A stretch of 64,000 nucleotides of DNA from Petrosia ficiformis. Its lineage: Eukaryota > Porifera > Demospongiae > Haplosclerida > Petrosiidae. The position numbers and the translations under genes are program-made. This document shows, piece after piece, positions 11,501-25,700 of this stretch (the stretch's first letter is position 1; every line of letters starts with the position of its first letter). Under the pieces are notes generated by a model, which saw only the letters and a list, made by a program, of their open reading frames with translations, was not told the origin of the DNA and searched no databases. The DNA is taken from assembly GCA_947044365.1 (NCBI GenBank), contig OX345636.1, positions 16,231,115 to 16,295,114 on the forward strand, in the 5' to 3' direction.

Positions 11501-14500
11501 CGTAACGTACGTACATGCGTATTATACTGACCCCACCCTACATTTATTTTATCACGTGAGACTTTCACGCTTCACTGACTTAGGTTGCTGTCGCTCTCTT
11601 TCTCGTTCCTTGCTCTTCTTCTTATCGTTGGTCTATTCTTTATTGTTAACAGTTCTCTTTAGAACTAACCAGTGTCTTCAAAGATGGTTTTCAGTTGCTA
11701 CATGAAACAATGGTACGACGATATATATATATAATAATATATCACTACTTTAAATATTTCATTGTGATAAAGATATTGAGGGATATGGTTATTGTACCTT
11801 AGCAACCAACAGGCAAGGGATATAATATATAAATAATAAAATACATTGCATGGTTCAGAGGGATGGCAAAGGATATCTATAAATTATATATACACATGTA
11901 TTTTATTATAATTATTATAATAATATATTACACAATTAATTTTTTCCAGCCCTTAAAGCTTTACGGCATTGATTGACACTGTCAATACATTTCATCCAAA
12001 GAGGTTTAAATTCTATGGAGTTGTTCCAATAATCTGGAAATAAATGAAAAATTGTTTCTTTTAGCTTACGAACCTCTGCCACTGGTAAAGCTGGTAAACC
12101 TCTCCCTCCAGCTACTGTGCACATATGTAATACCTTAATTCCAAAGATGGAGTCACGAGCCAGTTTCACAGCTAATGTAGATGCCTTTGATTTAGTTTTC
12201 AATTTGATATGTCGTTGAATGGTGTCTGCAATAGGTGTCAATTTTTCATGTTCGATTTCACAAGATGAAAGAGGAGGACGACCAGAAGGACTCGAACGAA
12301 ATACTATTGGTGAAGGACCAGAAAAAGTTGGCATACAGTGATTGTAATTTTGAGAAGAGCTGTGGTTAGCAGGACGAGGATCCTGTACAGGTGGAAGTAG
12401 AGGAGGTGACTGTAGTGATAGAGGTAGAGGCACACTTGATTTCAGGGTTTCTACTTCATTTACAAGGTGAAGAACAGTTTCATTTAGTTGGTTTATAGTT
12501 ACTTCTAAAAGTAATGGATCTGACTCTGAAATAACGGAGCTGTCATTCTTTTCCTTTTGTTTGGGACTTGTATTATGAGGTACAATCTTTAGTATGGTTC
12601 CAATTGCTAATGAAGAGAAACATATTAAATAATTACACCCAATATTTTTCCTGTCATTCTTACATTTCGACTTCTTTCCTGATGGTTCTCCGTTCTCTTT
12701 GTTTATTCCTGCTTTCTTCCTCTTCTTTCCTGGTTGTTCTTTTCATTTCTTAATGGCTGGTTTAACTGCTTCTTGAGTGTCTGATCTCTTTCTCTTTTTT
12801 GATTTATCTATAACAGAAAATACTGAAACTGCTGTATCTTTATAACAAATCACACACCTTTTTGCTGATTGCCATCACTATTATTGTTGGCTTCTTCTAA
12901 CATCATTTCTTCCTTCCCTTCTCCATGTTCTAATGCAACTAGCTTCTCTTCCATGCTTGCTTCTGAACCTGTATAAATTACAAAATTATACATAATTATA
13001 AACAATAATTATTATATATAATTATTATTAGTAATTATTATTATTGAAAGTAAACAAACTTACCAATAGCTGAAACTTTCCCTTTATATACTTTCTTTCC
13101 AATCTTTACATCACTGCTTTCCCCAACAACTAAATCACCTAGTATATCCTTCTCTTTGACTACACTAGCGTTGTCTTCTTCTTCCCAAAAAATCAGAGCA
13201 AATTGAGCTAAAAAAAAAACACGGATTGTGTATAACTTCTAACTAACAAACTACACATATTTTAGTATAATTTCACTTACTACTTTGCTTCTCCGTTGTT
13301 CTCTCAGTCATCTTTCTTGCTGCTAAGTTGCTAATTCCAGGTGGTAAAATATGATTGCGCATGCGTACTTTACACATGTGCCACACCCTAATTTTGATAA
13401 TTATTTTATTAATTAATGTAGTGTAAATGTAGCGTAAACGGAGCATAAATGTAGCTTAGCGTAAACGTAGGGTAACGTAAGTGTAGATGATGCATAGCTT
13501 TACCTTACTGCGCTTGTAGTATGTACGTAGTACTGATACGTTACGGAAACTTTTTTTTGAGGGCTACTGTATAATTACGCAAATATGCGCTTATGGTATT
13601 GTTGTGACACTAATTAACTCCGCAATAATGCGCTTATGCGGTTTAGGCTACTGTATAATTACGCAAATATGCGCTTATGGTAATGTTGTGACACTAATTA
13701 ATTCCGCAATAATGCGCTTATGGGGTTTAAAGGGTTAAACACTTGACACATCTAGTTTTAGGAAAATAGAGTCCTGAGAATGAAGTACTAAAGGTTAATC
13801 ATGTTTACCTTCTTAACCTCATGAAAACGTCCATAGTATGAACAAAATTTGATTTTCTGACTCGTTTTCACCACATTTTGTTTTATGTATTTCATTATTG
13901 AGGCAGCTAAAACACCTTAGAAAGATGTTTAGTGTTTTGTATTGAGGTACAATTTAGACCATTATGAAATGTAGTATTGTATTTAAGTAATATTTTCATT
14001 GGCTGCAATAATAGTAAATTCGAAAAAATAGTGTTTTAAGTAGTTTCCTTACATCATTAATTTCTTGACATCTATTAATTGTGTTTATTTCGTATTTTGT
14101 TTTTTAGATTAAAGATCGTCTTCCCAATCTTAAGTCTATTGTTCAATATATACCAGAAGATATTCAGGAGATTGATCCACAGCATAGAGAGGCTGGTGTG
14201 CTGTCATGGGATGAGTTTCTAGCATTAGGAAAGGTAGTATGTATATGTATATATATATAATATATATATACATGTATTGTTCATCTAAGTAGTTGATACT
14301 ATAATACAGTACTGGACATAACTGGTATAATAGGTAGCTATTAGTTCCAGTTTCTATGTAAGCTTTATTTCTTCCTTCCTGCTGGTCTGTAGAGCTTGAG
14401 TGTATGTTCTATTACGCACCATGCCCATTAATTGACGGATTGATGCAACTTCCTTAACCATGTATACAATGTACAAAAAAATGTATACTCGTGTAAGTGA

Positions 14501-16792
14501 CACAAGAGTATAAATATATATTAGGGCTGGAATGGATCCTACTTTTACTATCCAGATATCCGTTCACAATAACAGTTGGGTACCCAGATAATTGCTCTAA
14601 AACATTCACGACTTGTTTGCACGTACAGTACACATCAGATGCAACTTAAGAGACAGACGCGTTTCACACGTCGTGTAAACGCGTACGTCATAAATTGGAA
14701 CGCGTTCGTAGATAAACCCGCACGTGTTCGAGTGCACGCATGTGAAAGTGTTTGTACTACACGTAAACGTGCATGCGTGGACGTGGCACATTTAGAGGGG
14801 AGGGGCTAGGTGCAAGTGTGTTGCTGTTGTTTTATTTTTACTGTTGTAGTTGTTCTTATTCCGCAGCTGCTGTCTTCTGTAAGTTTTCAATTATAAGAGC
14901 TAATGATTGAACAGTAAATTAAATTGATTTTGAAAGTTTGAGATTAAATTGATTTTTGTGATTGTATATATAATTATATATAATTATATGTTATAATAAA
15001 AATAATATAATTATCAAGATTATTCACTAAAACTCCTGTTTCATCATCAACTTCATCTAATATTCTTGTTTAAGACAGTATGCCGCAATGCACAACAGAT
15101 TCAAGAAAGACAATGTGTGTAATTTATTATCAAAATTGAGTATATATCAATATATAACAATAAAATAAAATGTGAGAATATAGATAACAACACTAAATCT
15201 ATAAAAGAAACTATCTTCAATGAACAGGAAACTGATACACAGCAGCTACTTCTCCATGTATTCACCTTCCATTTGGATCAAATCATTGAACCTGATGTGA
15301 AACCAAACACAAAAAAACATTACTTATTTGTCATGATCAGTGGCTTACCACATCTATTACACATATATGTAGAAACAGTTATACAGATTATAATTTCAGC
15401 AATTATTATATTATATATATATACATGTAATTAATATAATGTACTTACCAAACTTGGTTGAACGATATCCAGTTCTCTGAGATGGCAAACAAATTTATGT
15501 AAGCTTTGGTTAATACCAAGAATTGTATACAAGTCTCTATAATAACTATAAAAACGTCAAGTGAGCAGGAGAAAAGACAAAACTTCCACACGAGATTTCA
15601 TTTGAACGCCCTGCCCAATGGCAGAAATAATTAATTAATGATTGAGCCACGCCCGTGAAAGGCTTGCGTTTTGTATGCACGTGCGCACGCGTTTGTATCT
15701 TCTGTCAAACGTGTTCAACAATGAATGTGTACGCGTTCGAAAAAAACATTGTACGCGTTCGCCAAAAATGCGCACGCGTTCTACACGAGTGTGCCTCTTA
15801 AGTTGCATCTGATGTGTACTGTACATTGTTGTAATACAGCATTACCTCACCTTTTTTGCTGTAATCAATTGCAATGGATGTTTATATAAGCAGCATTGGT
15901 TTATTTACAGATAGTTCTATTTACTAAAAGCCAAAAAGCTCGTAATACAGAGCAAGACTCTATCAACCTGCCATTTTATTGCAATTTTGACTTCACATGT
16001 TTGGTTTCTGTGCATGCGCAAACATTAAATGAGTATCTGGATATAAAGAAACAGATCAGGATGTTTAGTTGTGGATAATTATCCGGATAATTGGGTATTT
16101 GTTCCAGCCCTAATGAATATATATAAACATGTATATATATAGTTGGAACCTGTGGGAAAGCAATCACAGGGATGGCTATAAAAAGCAATACATACAATGT
16201 ATATGCAACTCAAGACATTGCATTGTTATATGAGCCTGAAAACATTGATACACACATGTACATACATGTACATGTACATGTGTATATGTATTAGGGCTGG
16301 GACGAAGGTAGAAAAACAACCTTCGAAGCTTCGTCGGCAAAAATGAACGAACCTTCGAAGGTTTGCACATGTTATTATCAATGTTGCTCTTACCTTGTTT
16401 GGCAATATAATGCCTCCAAAACTGGATTATTGCTTTATAATAAGTACTAGTTGTGTTCGTGTCACTATTTCTACTTGGATTTAGCATCGCTTGAATGAAA
16501 ATTTAGGCAGAAACAGCCAACAACTCAGCCTCAACTTTTCTTGGACACACCCACAATTTTAACCACACGTTTAGATTGCAAAAGTGCGCATGTGCAAACA
16601 TTGAAGTGGGCGTGGCAGCAAAGCTTCGAAGGGAGAAACTTAGCTTCGAATGCGCAGTAAACGAACGAAGGGAGAATATTCGAACCTTTTTCCCAGCCCT
16701 AATATGTATGTATTGTGTTCCTAAATACAAGGTTTGTCTATAGACTGTATAAAATGGTCACTTACATGTACATGTGTATATATATATACATG

Positions 16793-16845
<53 letters not shown>

Positions 16846-18895
16846 CAGTTATTAACAACTCATTTCTTATAGGGCTGCAACGAATTAAAACTATCTGTTC
16901 AGTACTCTACAGGTGTAGAAAGCCGGTAACATGGAGCAAGAAACTTCTTCGCGGGCATTTTATTGCAATTATAATTTAATGTGTTCAATTTCTGCGCATG
17001 CGCAAACATTAAATGAATATCTGGATGCTAAAAATACATTCAAATAAAAAAATAACAAACGAATATTGAAACGGAGCGAGTATTCATTGCAGCCCTAATT
17101 TCTTATGACCTGTATAGTTGAACCATTATCATGGGATGCATGGTCATGAGTGGTATTATATTACACAACATGTAACTACATGTAGATTGTGTGATATAAG
17201 CGTGATGATTGTATATGTTCACAATGTACAGGATATTCCTGATTATGAGTTATCATGGAGAATTGAACCACAGAAACCTGGTCATTGTGCATCTCTAATT
17301 TATACCTCTGGTACTACTGGACCACCAAAGGTGTGTGTTTGTGTGTGTCCATGTGGATGTGTCTATCTGTGCCTGTGTGTTTGAATGTGTTCTTATGTTT
17401 TGGCACTTTTAGATCTTGGTCATGTCCACCTCTGTTTACCTGTGTGTCTGTATCTTTGTCTATTTGTGTGTGTGTGTATTTTATGGGCTGAAGAAAGGAA
17501 ATGAGAAACAAAGAAATTTTAAATGATAAAAACAAAAGAATAAGAAAGAGTTTGGGAAGGTGTTTGTCCACCACTCTTGAGACCAATCCTATATGCTAGA
17601 CACACTACGTTTGTTGCTGGCTAGTCATAGCTGATCAGCAAGACTTGTCGGTATTATTAGCTATACCGAACATAAAGCAGTGTCAGGAATACATGTAGTA
17701 TTTAACAATTATATTATACATAATAATAACTTACTTAAACTCCTTTGAAGTTAAATAATGGCCCATCCTTATTGCATCCCTTGAAAACTTTACCTAAAAT
17801 GTGCTCATAAACAAATTAACCCTTTAGTTGCAGTAAGCACCTTTAGTTGACACGAAAGCACTTAAAGTTGACAAAGGAATGTTTGGGCAGAACACTACTG
17901 TACACACTCTCTCACATTTTATTTGTAAGACTCAAGATTCTAACTTGCTTTGCTGGTTAAGTAGAGTTGTTTAGCAAACCATTGATGTAAAATGTATATA
18001 CATGTATGTTTCACTATTAGCAGGAAGAGAGTAAGGCAAGTGCTTGAATGTTTAGTAGTCCCACAAACAATGCCTACATAACTTCTGCATTTTAAATACC
18101 AGTGACTTTAAACTCAATTAGTTAGACTGGAGACTTTCAAAAAAAGCCATGGATACCAAAAACATGCTTCGTTAGCTCTAGGAAAGCAGCAAGGCAAGTG
18201 TTTGAAAGTATAGTAGTTACTGGCAATGCCCACGATTAGCATCTCTTTATCGCTTTTGTTAGGCATGCAGCTTCAATTTTTGGATTGTTTTAAACTAAAT
18301 ATATAATATTTTTCATGATTTCATAGTACATGTACATGTACATGTTGCATATTTGCAACCAGAAAGTTTCTCTTTTGCACCAATGTGTGTGTGTCTGTGT
18401 GAAGAGTGAATGTGTGTCTGTGTGAATGTGTGTATATGTGTGTAGGTTGGTGTGTGGGTGAAGTGAGTGTTTACAAAGCTGTTGGATTGTTTTTGTGTAA
18501 TACTAAATATTGATGATAAGTAGTAACAATATTCACAGTTTATTTATTTATCTTTACAGGGTGTTATGTTGAGTCATGACAATCTAACATGGAGTGCTAC
18601 AGTGATATGTCGCTCATATGGTCTGACAGAAGTAAGATGTAGTGTACACACACTATAAAAATATAGCTACATAATTTTACATGTACATGTATGGTCATAC
18701 TACAATATTGTATGTTACTTTTGGAACTGCATTGTGAGTGTTTGCAAGTATAATTCAATAACATGCAATTTATTGATGACTATACAGTAACTAGAGAATG
18801 ATAATCATTGTGGGGTGAGCCTCAGACACTCAGTTGACACATACATGCAGCATGTGTATGTGTAATGTGGGTAGGAAGTTTACACGGATATTGTC

Positions 18896-18986
<91 letters not shown>

Positions 18987-21900
18987 CACACACACACAGG
19001 ATGGTCACTTAATAAGCTATCTTCCTTTGAGCCACATAGCTGCTCAAATGACAGATATTATCTCTCAACTTACTGTTGGACATACAGTATGGTTTGCTCA
19101 ACCTGATGCTCTCAAAGGAAGTTTAGCAGTAACCTTGAAGGTAAAACATATAGTGTTTAGCTAAGTATCTGTATAGTTCAAATGGTGATTGTTTTGTGGG
19201 TGGGTGGGGGTGTTGTTGGCCTGGGATTCACTCCTCTCATAGCCACAGGCTCCAGAAGCCGCCATAAGCAACCTCAAAGATTTTAAAATACCCCCTATGA
19301 TAATTTACCTTCACAGATTTTCTGTTATTCCACATGATATATATATATTGCCCAAACCTATATCTTACATATACACTGTACGTGTACATGTAAATGTATC
19401 TTTGTTCTTTCTATAAATGTATGTTCAGTTCTGTGAATGTCTCATACTCTATAGCTATAATTTTATGCATAAATTTATACATACATGTACTGTGTTTAAA
19501 TATCTCTCTTTGTTGGGCTGGTTGATGACTTCTAGTTGAGTTGTCTTGAATGATAACAATTTATCAATGAAAATAACTTCCCCGTGTCTGACAGCCCATT
19601 TATAAGACTATTCTGATTCAATAAAAGAACACATTTATATACTCAAATTAACCAGCTGTTATTTATTCTCTGATTAGTAGTTACATGTATGATATTAATT
19701 AGAAATGAGCACATTTTATTTTGTATAATAATGCATTTATTAAATTATAATTATATGGTCATAATTAATCCTACTTTCAAAACTGTAATACATATTTAGT
19801 ACAGATGACATCCCACCTGTAGAGGGGAAGCCCCTCCCCCATTGAATGTACATATACAGTATATACTATAAATTGCTTCTGTTAACCTCCGATATCCTGT
19901 AATTAAGTTTGGACCATTGGATGCACTCCAAGGGGGGTGGGGGGGTATGAAGTGAAGTATCTTTGATAAGGAAGATTCCTCGTATCCAGGAAATGAGGAA
20001 GGCATACTATTGTTTGTCCTAGATACTAAATTTGTTATGTCTAAATGGTCAGGTAGCGAGCAATAGCATTAGCTGAATTAGTATACATTGTTGTGAATAT
20101 TGATTTCCATTATAGGAGGTTCGTCCAACTCTGTTTTTGGGAGTACCTCGGGTTTGGGAAAAATTCAAGACTGCTGTTGAATGTCAAGTTGAGGGTGCAA
20201 GTGGAATAAAAGCTGTGATACTAGAAAAAGCTAAGGTGTTTTAGTATAAATAATGTAATAGGAAAAATTAGAGATTACATTGTAAGTAGACAATATACAC
20301 GTAGTATTGTTAGTTAACTTAGACTAAAATCACTTTTAGTTGGGCATTCTAAACTCTAACAATATAATTTACTGTAATAACTATAGCTACATGTAACTGA
20401 AAGGAAAATTAGACGAATAATGGGCAATTTTAATTAAGAAACTAAAATCCCTTAGAGAAAATTATTATTTTAGTTTAATGCATTATAATTTAACTGTAAC
20501 AAAATCAATACAAATGTATCAAAAGATTGCACATAAACTTGAACTACATATATTATATACATGTATAATTATTGTATCTGACCTGCTAGGGCAAGTTAAG
20601 GCTAGATGTATATTCACATCATATATACTATATTTTTTTCTTTTAAACATAGAATGTTGGTAAGAAGACTAGTGTTAATCGTCAACAAGGAGGTGACGTT
20701 GCCTGGGGTCATTGGTTATCAAACCAGTAAGTTTTTTATTTCCAGTGATAGGGTAATAGTAATTATATTTGTAATTTTAATGATATTGATCATTTATAAC
20801 CTCCTGTGGAAATGGTAATGATACATGTGTATTTGAATATCTGTTAACCCTTTAGCAGCTATAATTACACTACAGTTTTGTAAATGTGTTGGTGGAGTGC
20901 TTATTATCTAATTACTTAATATGCAGTGTTTCCTGCAAGCATGTTGTGCACATTGTTTGACGTGCTTTAACTGTCCACAGGAAGCCACGCCCACAATTAT
21001 TTGCCTATCTATTTAATAATCCTTGTTATAAACAATTAGCTCATCATTTAAAGCATGTTCTCAGGAAGCCTGGCAATTATACTTGCTGCAATGAAAATAC
21101 TAAATTGCAAGCACACTATCTGCATAACCTTATAGCTGGTTAGAAGTTTGCAAAACTATGTGGGGGTGTGGCTGGTGAGTGAACCAGTACCAGTAGGTGC
21201 TACCACATGGCTTAACACAGTGAACAGTACAATGTGTTTGGAGAATTAGTACGTGATGATTTACTCATGCCTACTGCCAAAACACCAAAAATAGTAGGTC
21301 AAGGAGAGGTATATAAATGTACCTGAACTAATAGTGCTCCATGGCCAAGTGCACCTGGTGTCACTAACCTTGATCTTCCAGCAACTTGGTTGCTTTATGT
21401 AGAGCATCATTCAGGTATATTCTGTACATGATAACAAAAAACAACACAAAAGTGACAGGCCTGCATGAACGACTGACTAGGCTGCTGTGTCTAAACACAA
21501 AATATTTACAGAGAACCATCAGTCATTATATCTAAATTTCATTGCAATAATCTTATTTGTGAGTGTGGACATTAATTTAATTAATTGTAGGGGTGTACTA
21601 AGCGCTTTACGAAATTCCTGCACGAATGCTTTTAATAGCTTTCAGCTACATGTACATGTATATAACTCGCGTTTCACAAGACTCAAGATTCTAACTTAGT
21701 TTGCTGGAGAGAAGAGTTGTTAAGAAAGCCATTGACGTGAAATTTATGCCAACGAGAGACGGATACCAAAAACATCAGGGTTTCATTAGAAAATTCATCA
21801 AGGGGTGTGGAGAAACGTGAATCTGAAAGACTTTGATGGGGGACATACTTGTACACGGTTATCGTAGTGTGCATATTGGCAAACAAATTCCAAGTGGGAC

Positions 21901-22764
21901 AAATGCCCCAAACCCCCCAACCCACTGTCCTAAATGAACCCTGAACATGCTTCATTGACTACAAGAAAGCAGCAACACGAATGTTTGAAAGTTTAGTAAT
22001 CAGTGGCAACAACCACATTCAGCATCTTTTATAGTCTTTATCACTTTTGTTACGCACTACTTTGAACTAAATTAACGTTTGATTTGTAGTGAGTTTGTCA
22101 GTTTCTCTTATATTTACCCTCGCCGCGTAGCGTAGGCGGAAGGGTACGGTAATCGTTTTGTCTGTGTGTCTGTGTGTGTGTGTGTTAGCAATTTTTCTGG
22201 AAAAATAAAAACATTGACATTTCAAAAGGGGTACTGGTAGACTTCAAATTATACAAGGAAAAAAAATAACGTAGGAATTCTTCTTAAACCTTTCGGTTAT
22301 AAAGTTATCACAATGTTTATAACTCACGGTTACTGTTTCCAGACTTAAGAAGACTCGTGGAGGCATCTGAACACATCAAAACATAACTACTCCTGTATCA
22401 TGACTATCGCTAGCAAAGCACTACATAAAAGCAAACAGAATTTGGGTAGTGGTTGCTACAACATCGAGTACTGGCTCCAAGCATTCTCCATTACTTTCAA
22501 ACTCCGCCTATTTCAATTTTTCAAAGTCATGTGCTGTGCACGTTACTCGAACGTCAGCAGTAAGAGCAGTTTTGAGGACCTGTCTATGCTGTCTTTGTGG
22601 AATATTTCACAAGACGAATTGAGGATCTTTCTTTCTTCTTTCAGATAATACAGAGACTAAAATGTAAGACTTATAGTATAGACAAGGAAGAGACTAGTAT
22701 AATCGTAATAAGTAGTGACATGTTAGTTTATATAATTTACATATAAATATATATATATATATAA

Positions 22765-22796
<32 letters not shown>

Positions 22797-25700
22797 CTAT
22801 ATCTATTATAATATTATTATAAAAACTAACATGCCAGTACGGTTTTATAACTTAATATGTTTTATACACAAACTAAACAATCTGAAGTAAACATTCTCAT
22901 TATTATATGACCATACAAACGAGCAATGATAATTATAATCTTTTGGCATACTATATTTCGAAATTATAGTTTGTATTACCTTGCCACGTAGGCGAGGGTC
23001 CCGTCCCGACGGCTCTCGTTAATTACAGTAATTATACACTTTAGGTTGCAAATTTGCAACATTTGTTAATTATTACATCATTAAAAAGTCAGATATTACC
23101 AACCCTGAGGTTAACAATAACAGCCAGGTGCCTGGATAATGGCTTAAATTCATGACTCATTTGCAGTAAAGCGTAAAGTATTACCATACCTTTTTGCTGT
23201 GATGGAAGACCATAGATGTTTATACAAACGGCCTACAGATTGTTCTGCACTCTACAAGACTAAAAACCTGACAACACGAAGCAAGACACTTATCCACTGC
23301 CTTTTTGTATTGCAATTTGATTTCATGTTTTCAGTTTTTGCACATATACAAGCATTAAACTAGTATCTGGATACAAAGAAACGATTTGGATGTTCAGTTC
23401 AAAAGATACTTATCCTGATAACCAGGGATCCGTTCCAACCATATCTACTTCAGATGTGCCTTCCCACGCACAACATTCCAAAATTACATTTTAATTGATG
23501 AACACTTGGTTAGACCAGTTAGCAGAAGATCAGAAGAAAAATTGATGATAGTTTACCTGATTTTCAATCAACATGCTACAATGTGTTGCTTATTACAAAT
23601 GTAATTTCATAGACTACCAGAAAAAGGTTTGATCCATAACATATTTATTATCAAGTTGTTTTAAAATAAGACGTTTAAGAAAGCCACAGATATCAAATCA
23701 ACCTTTGTGACTACCAGGAATGTAGTAAGGCAAGTGTTTGAATATGACCAAGTGATAGCTAGGCAAAGGTTGTAGAATGTTCCAGAATCCATTTCCACAA
23801 TCTCATTGTCACAGGTTTCTTCTTAGCAAGACATACAGCAATGGTTCAGCCACACGCTCACTGAGTAATGCAACAGTGTGTCAAGTCAGCCACAATCGTG
23901 CTACAAGTACTTGCTTCCAACTCATTGCAAACTCACACATGCAAGCTTGAGTGACATGCAAGGCACTACGGCAAATAAAAAGGTGTGACATAAGTTGGAG
24001 AAGAATATTACTACCTACTGCCAATTGATACAGGATTTGAACAAGTCGAAGGAACTTGAATGAGCAATGAAGAACTCAGGTGAAATGTTCGAAAATGTGA
24101 TCTTCACAGACTTCAGATATGAACCCAATTGAAAAAATGTGGCATGAGATTAAGGAGCATTTGAGAAGAGGGTTTAAACCAAGTACCCAGTTATAGCTGA
24201 TTGATGAGGATTCAAAGCATGACTATCAATTTTACAGGAGTCAATGTCTTCCAAAAACGTTTTATTCCTTCAGTTAAACTTGCCATATTATAGGGTTTGT
24301 GTTTGTCCTGGAGAAATCGCTTTAATGAATCCCAGATGTTTTCGATTGGATTCAAGTCCGGACTCTCTGGTGGGGGTTTCCACCAAAGAATGCCATTATT
24401 TTGTAAATGCTTTGTAGCAGGTTTACTCGTATATTTCGGGTCATTGTATTGCATTAGGAATCAGTGCTGTCTCAAATATTTCAGTAAGTTTTGTGACGAC
24501 TAGTATTCCATTTGAATATGACAACTGATGTTGCACTACGGCAAGAAATACCTGCTGATATGTGGACTTTCGAGGGGTACTTGGATCTTTTGGGTTGGCC
24601 TTTCTTCCTATAGTAGTATAGGCTATGTCTCTGTATCTGAACACTACACTCATCTGTCCAGATGACATCCAGAAACTTGTCATTTCAATCTTTCATCTCT
24701 TTGCACCACTTCAATCTCTTCTCTTTGTTTACCTCTCATATGAGCTGATAGTATCTCGGTGTGGTTTTTGTCCAACCCTAGTCTTTTTTGAGCATGTCCC
24801 ACCTTGTGTGAAGATACTTCAATTTGAGAAAAGTTTTCTTTAAGTTTGGTTGTATGTGAACGTGTTGTTGTCTCATCATTCACAGACATTACTTTATCAA
24901 CGAATTCATAAGCTAGTATTTTTGGTCTTGAAGTTCTATGAAGATCACACATTTTGCCAGTTTTAAATATATATATATATAATAGAAGCCAACTTGGTGA
25001 ACACAGAGAGAACTGTAGCAGACACCAAAGAGAAGGACAAATGTTGTATAGACCGTAGAGAGCACTTAAAAGAACTGTTGAATAAACCAAAGAGAAGGAC
25101 AAGTTACAGATCATGTTACTTGAAGTCATCCGTGAAACTACATGTGAAAGTCACACACGCACATGTGCATAAATGTCGTACATGTGCGAGTTCACTAGTA
25201 CATGCAGTGTACACAGGAGTAAATTTGACTCACAAGCGTAGGATTTTCGCTCGCTCATGCCTGGTTTGCTTTCGCAAGTAATGTAAGAGTGACACTCATG
25301 TGCATACTAAGTTACTTCTGCTCTGTACTGTAAAACTCATAATAGAACAAACAGCTAACAATGGACAAAATTATAGGACAGCTGTCTTTCCATATTTTTA
25401 TTCATTTTTGACTTATCATATCACACGAGTTAGTAATATAAAATCTTGTCATTTATGCTTTGTAATAGTATTAATAACGATTATAAAAATTCATTTTAGT
25501 CGGTTGAAAACACAAGCTTGAGACTATATTACAGGCTAGGCAGGTACACTACCTATTTGAAGCTCTATTTCAAACTTGAGAAAATTTCATCAACCAAACC
25601 ACACAACCTTGCCCAATATCAATGATACCCCATAATGATACAATGATTAAAGTGTAATGTATAAGAAACTGCTAGCACTACAAATCAGATAAAGTACAGT

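Larger units (their letters stand above)
10794..13734. mobile_element. piggyBac-like element interrupted by a Tc1-like element
   Basis: TTAA lies immediately outside both ends (10790-10793 and 13735-13738). The termini are inverted repeats: CCTTTTAAACC on the left, CCCTTTAAACC read from the right. TTAA duplication with CCC-type ends is the piggyBac pattern. Removing the nested 11369-13569 element leaves about 740 bp with no transposase. The left half has diverged relatives at 17820-18300, 20850-22080 and 23640-23800. Confidence 0.75.
14325..16184 (+). mobile_element. MITE family A copy interrupted by a hAT element
   Basis: The left part (14325-14521) has the family's CTATTAGTTCCAGTTTCT, GCTGGTCTGTAGAGCTTGAG and CATTAATTGAC. 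After the hAT element (14522-16112) it resumes with AGTTGGAACCTGTGGGAAAG and CAATCACAGGGATGGC, the family's right end. Confidence 0.75.

Noticed and set aside
18834..19164. Ser/Leu-repeat ORFs
   Set aside because: Translations of the CT microsatellite running into ACSBG exon 8; the true exon starts at 19000.
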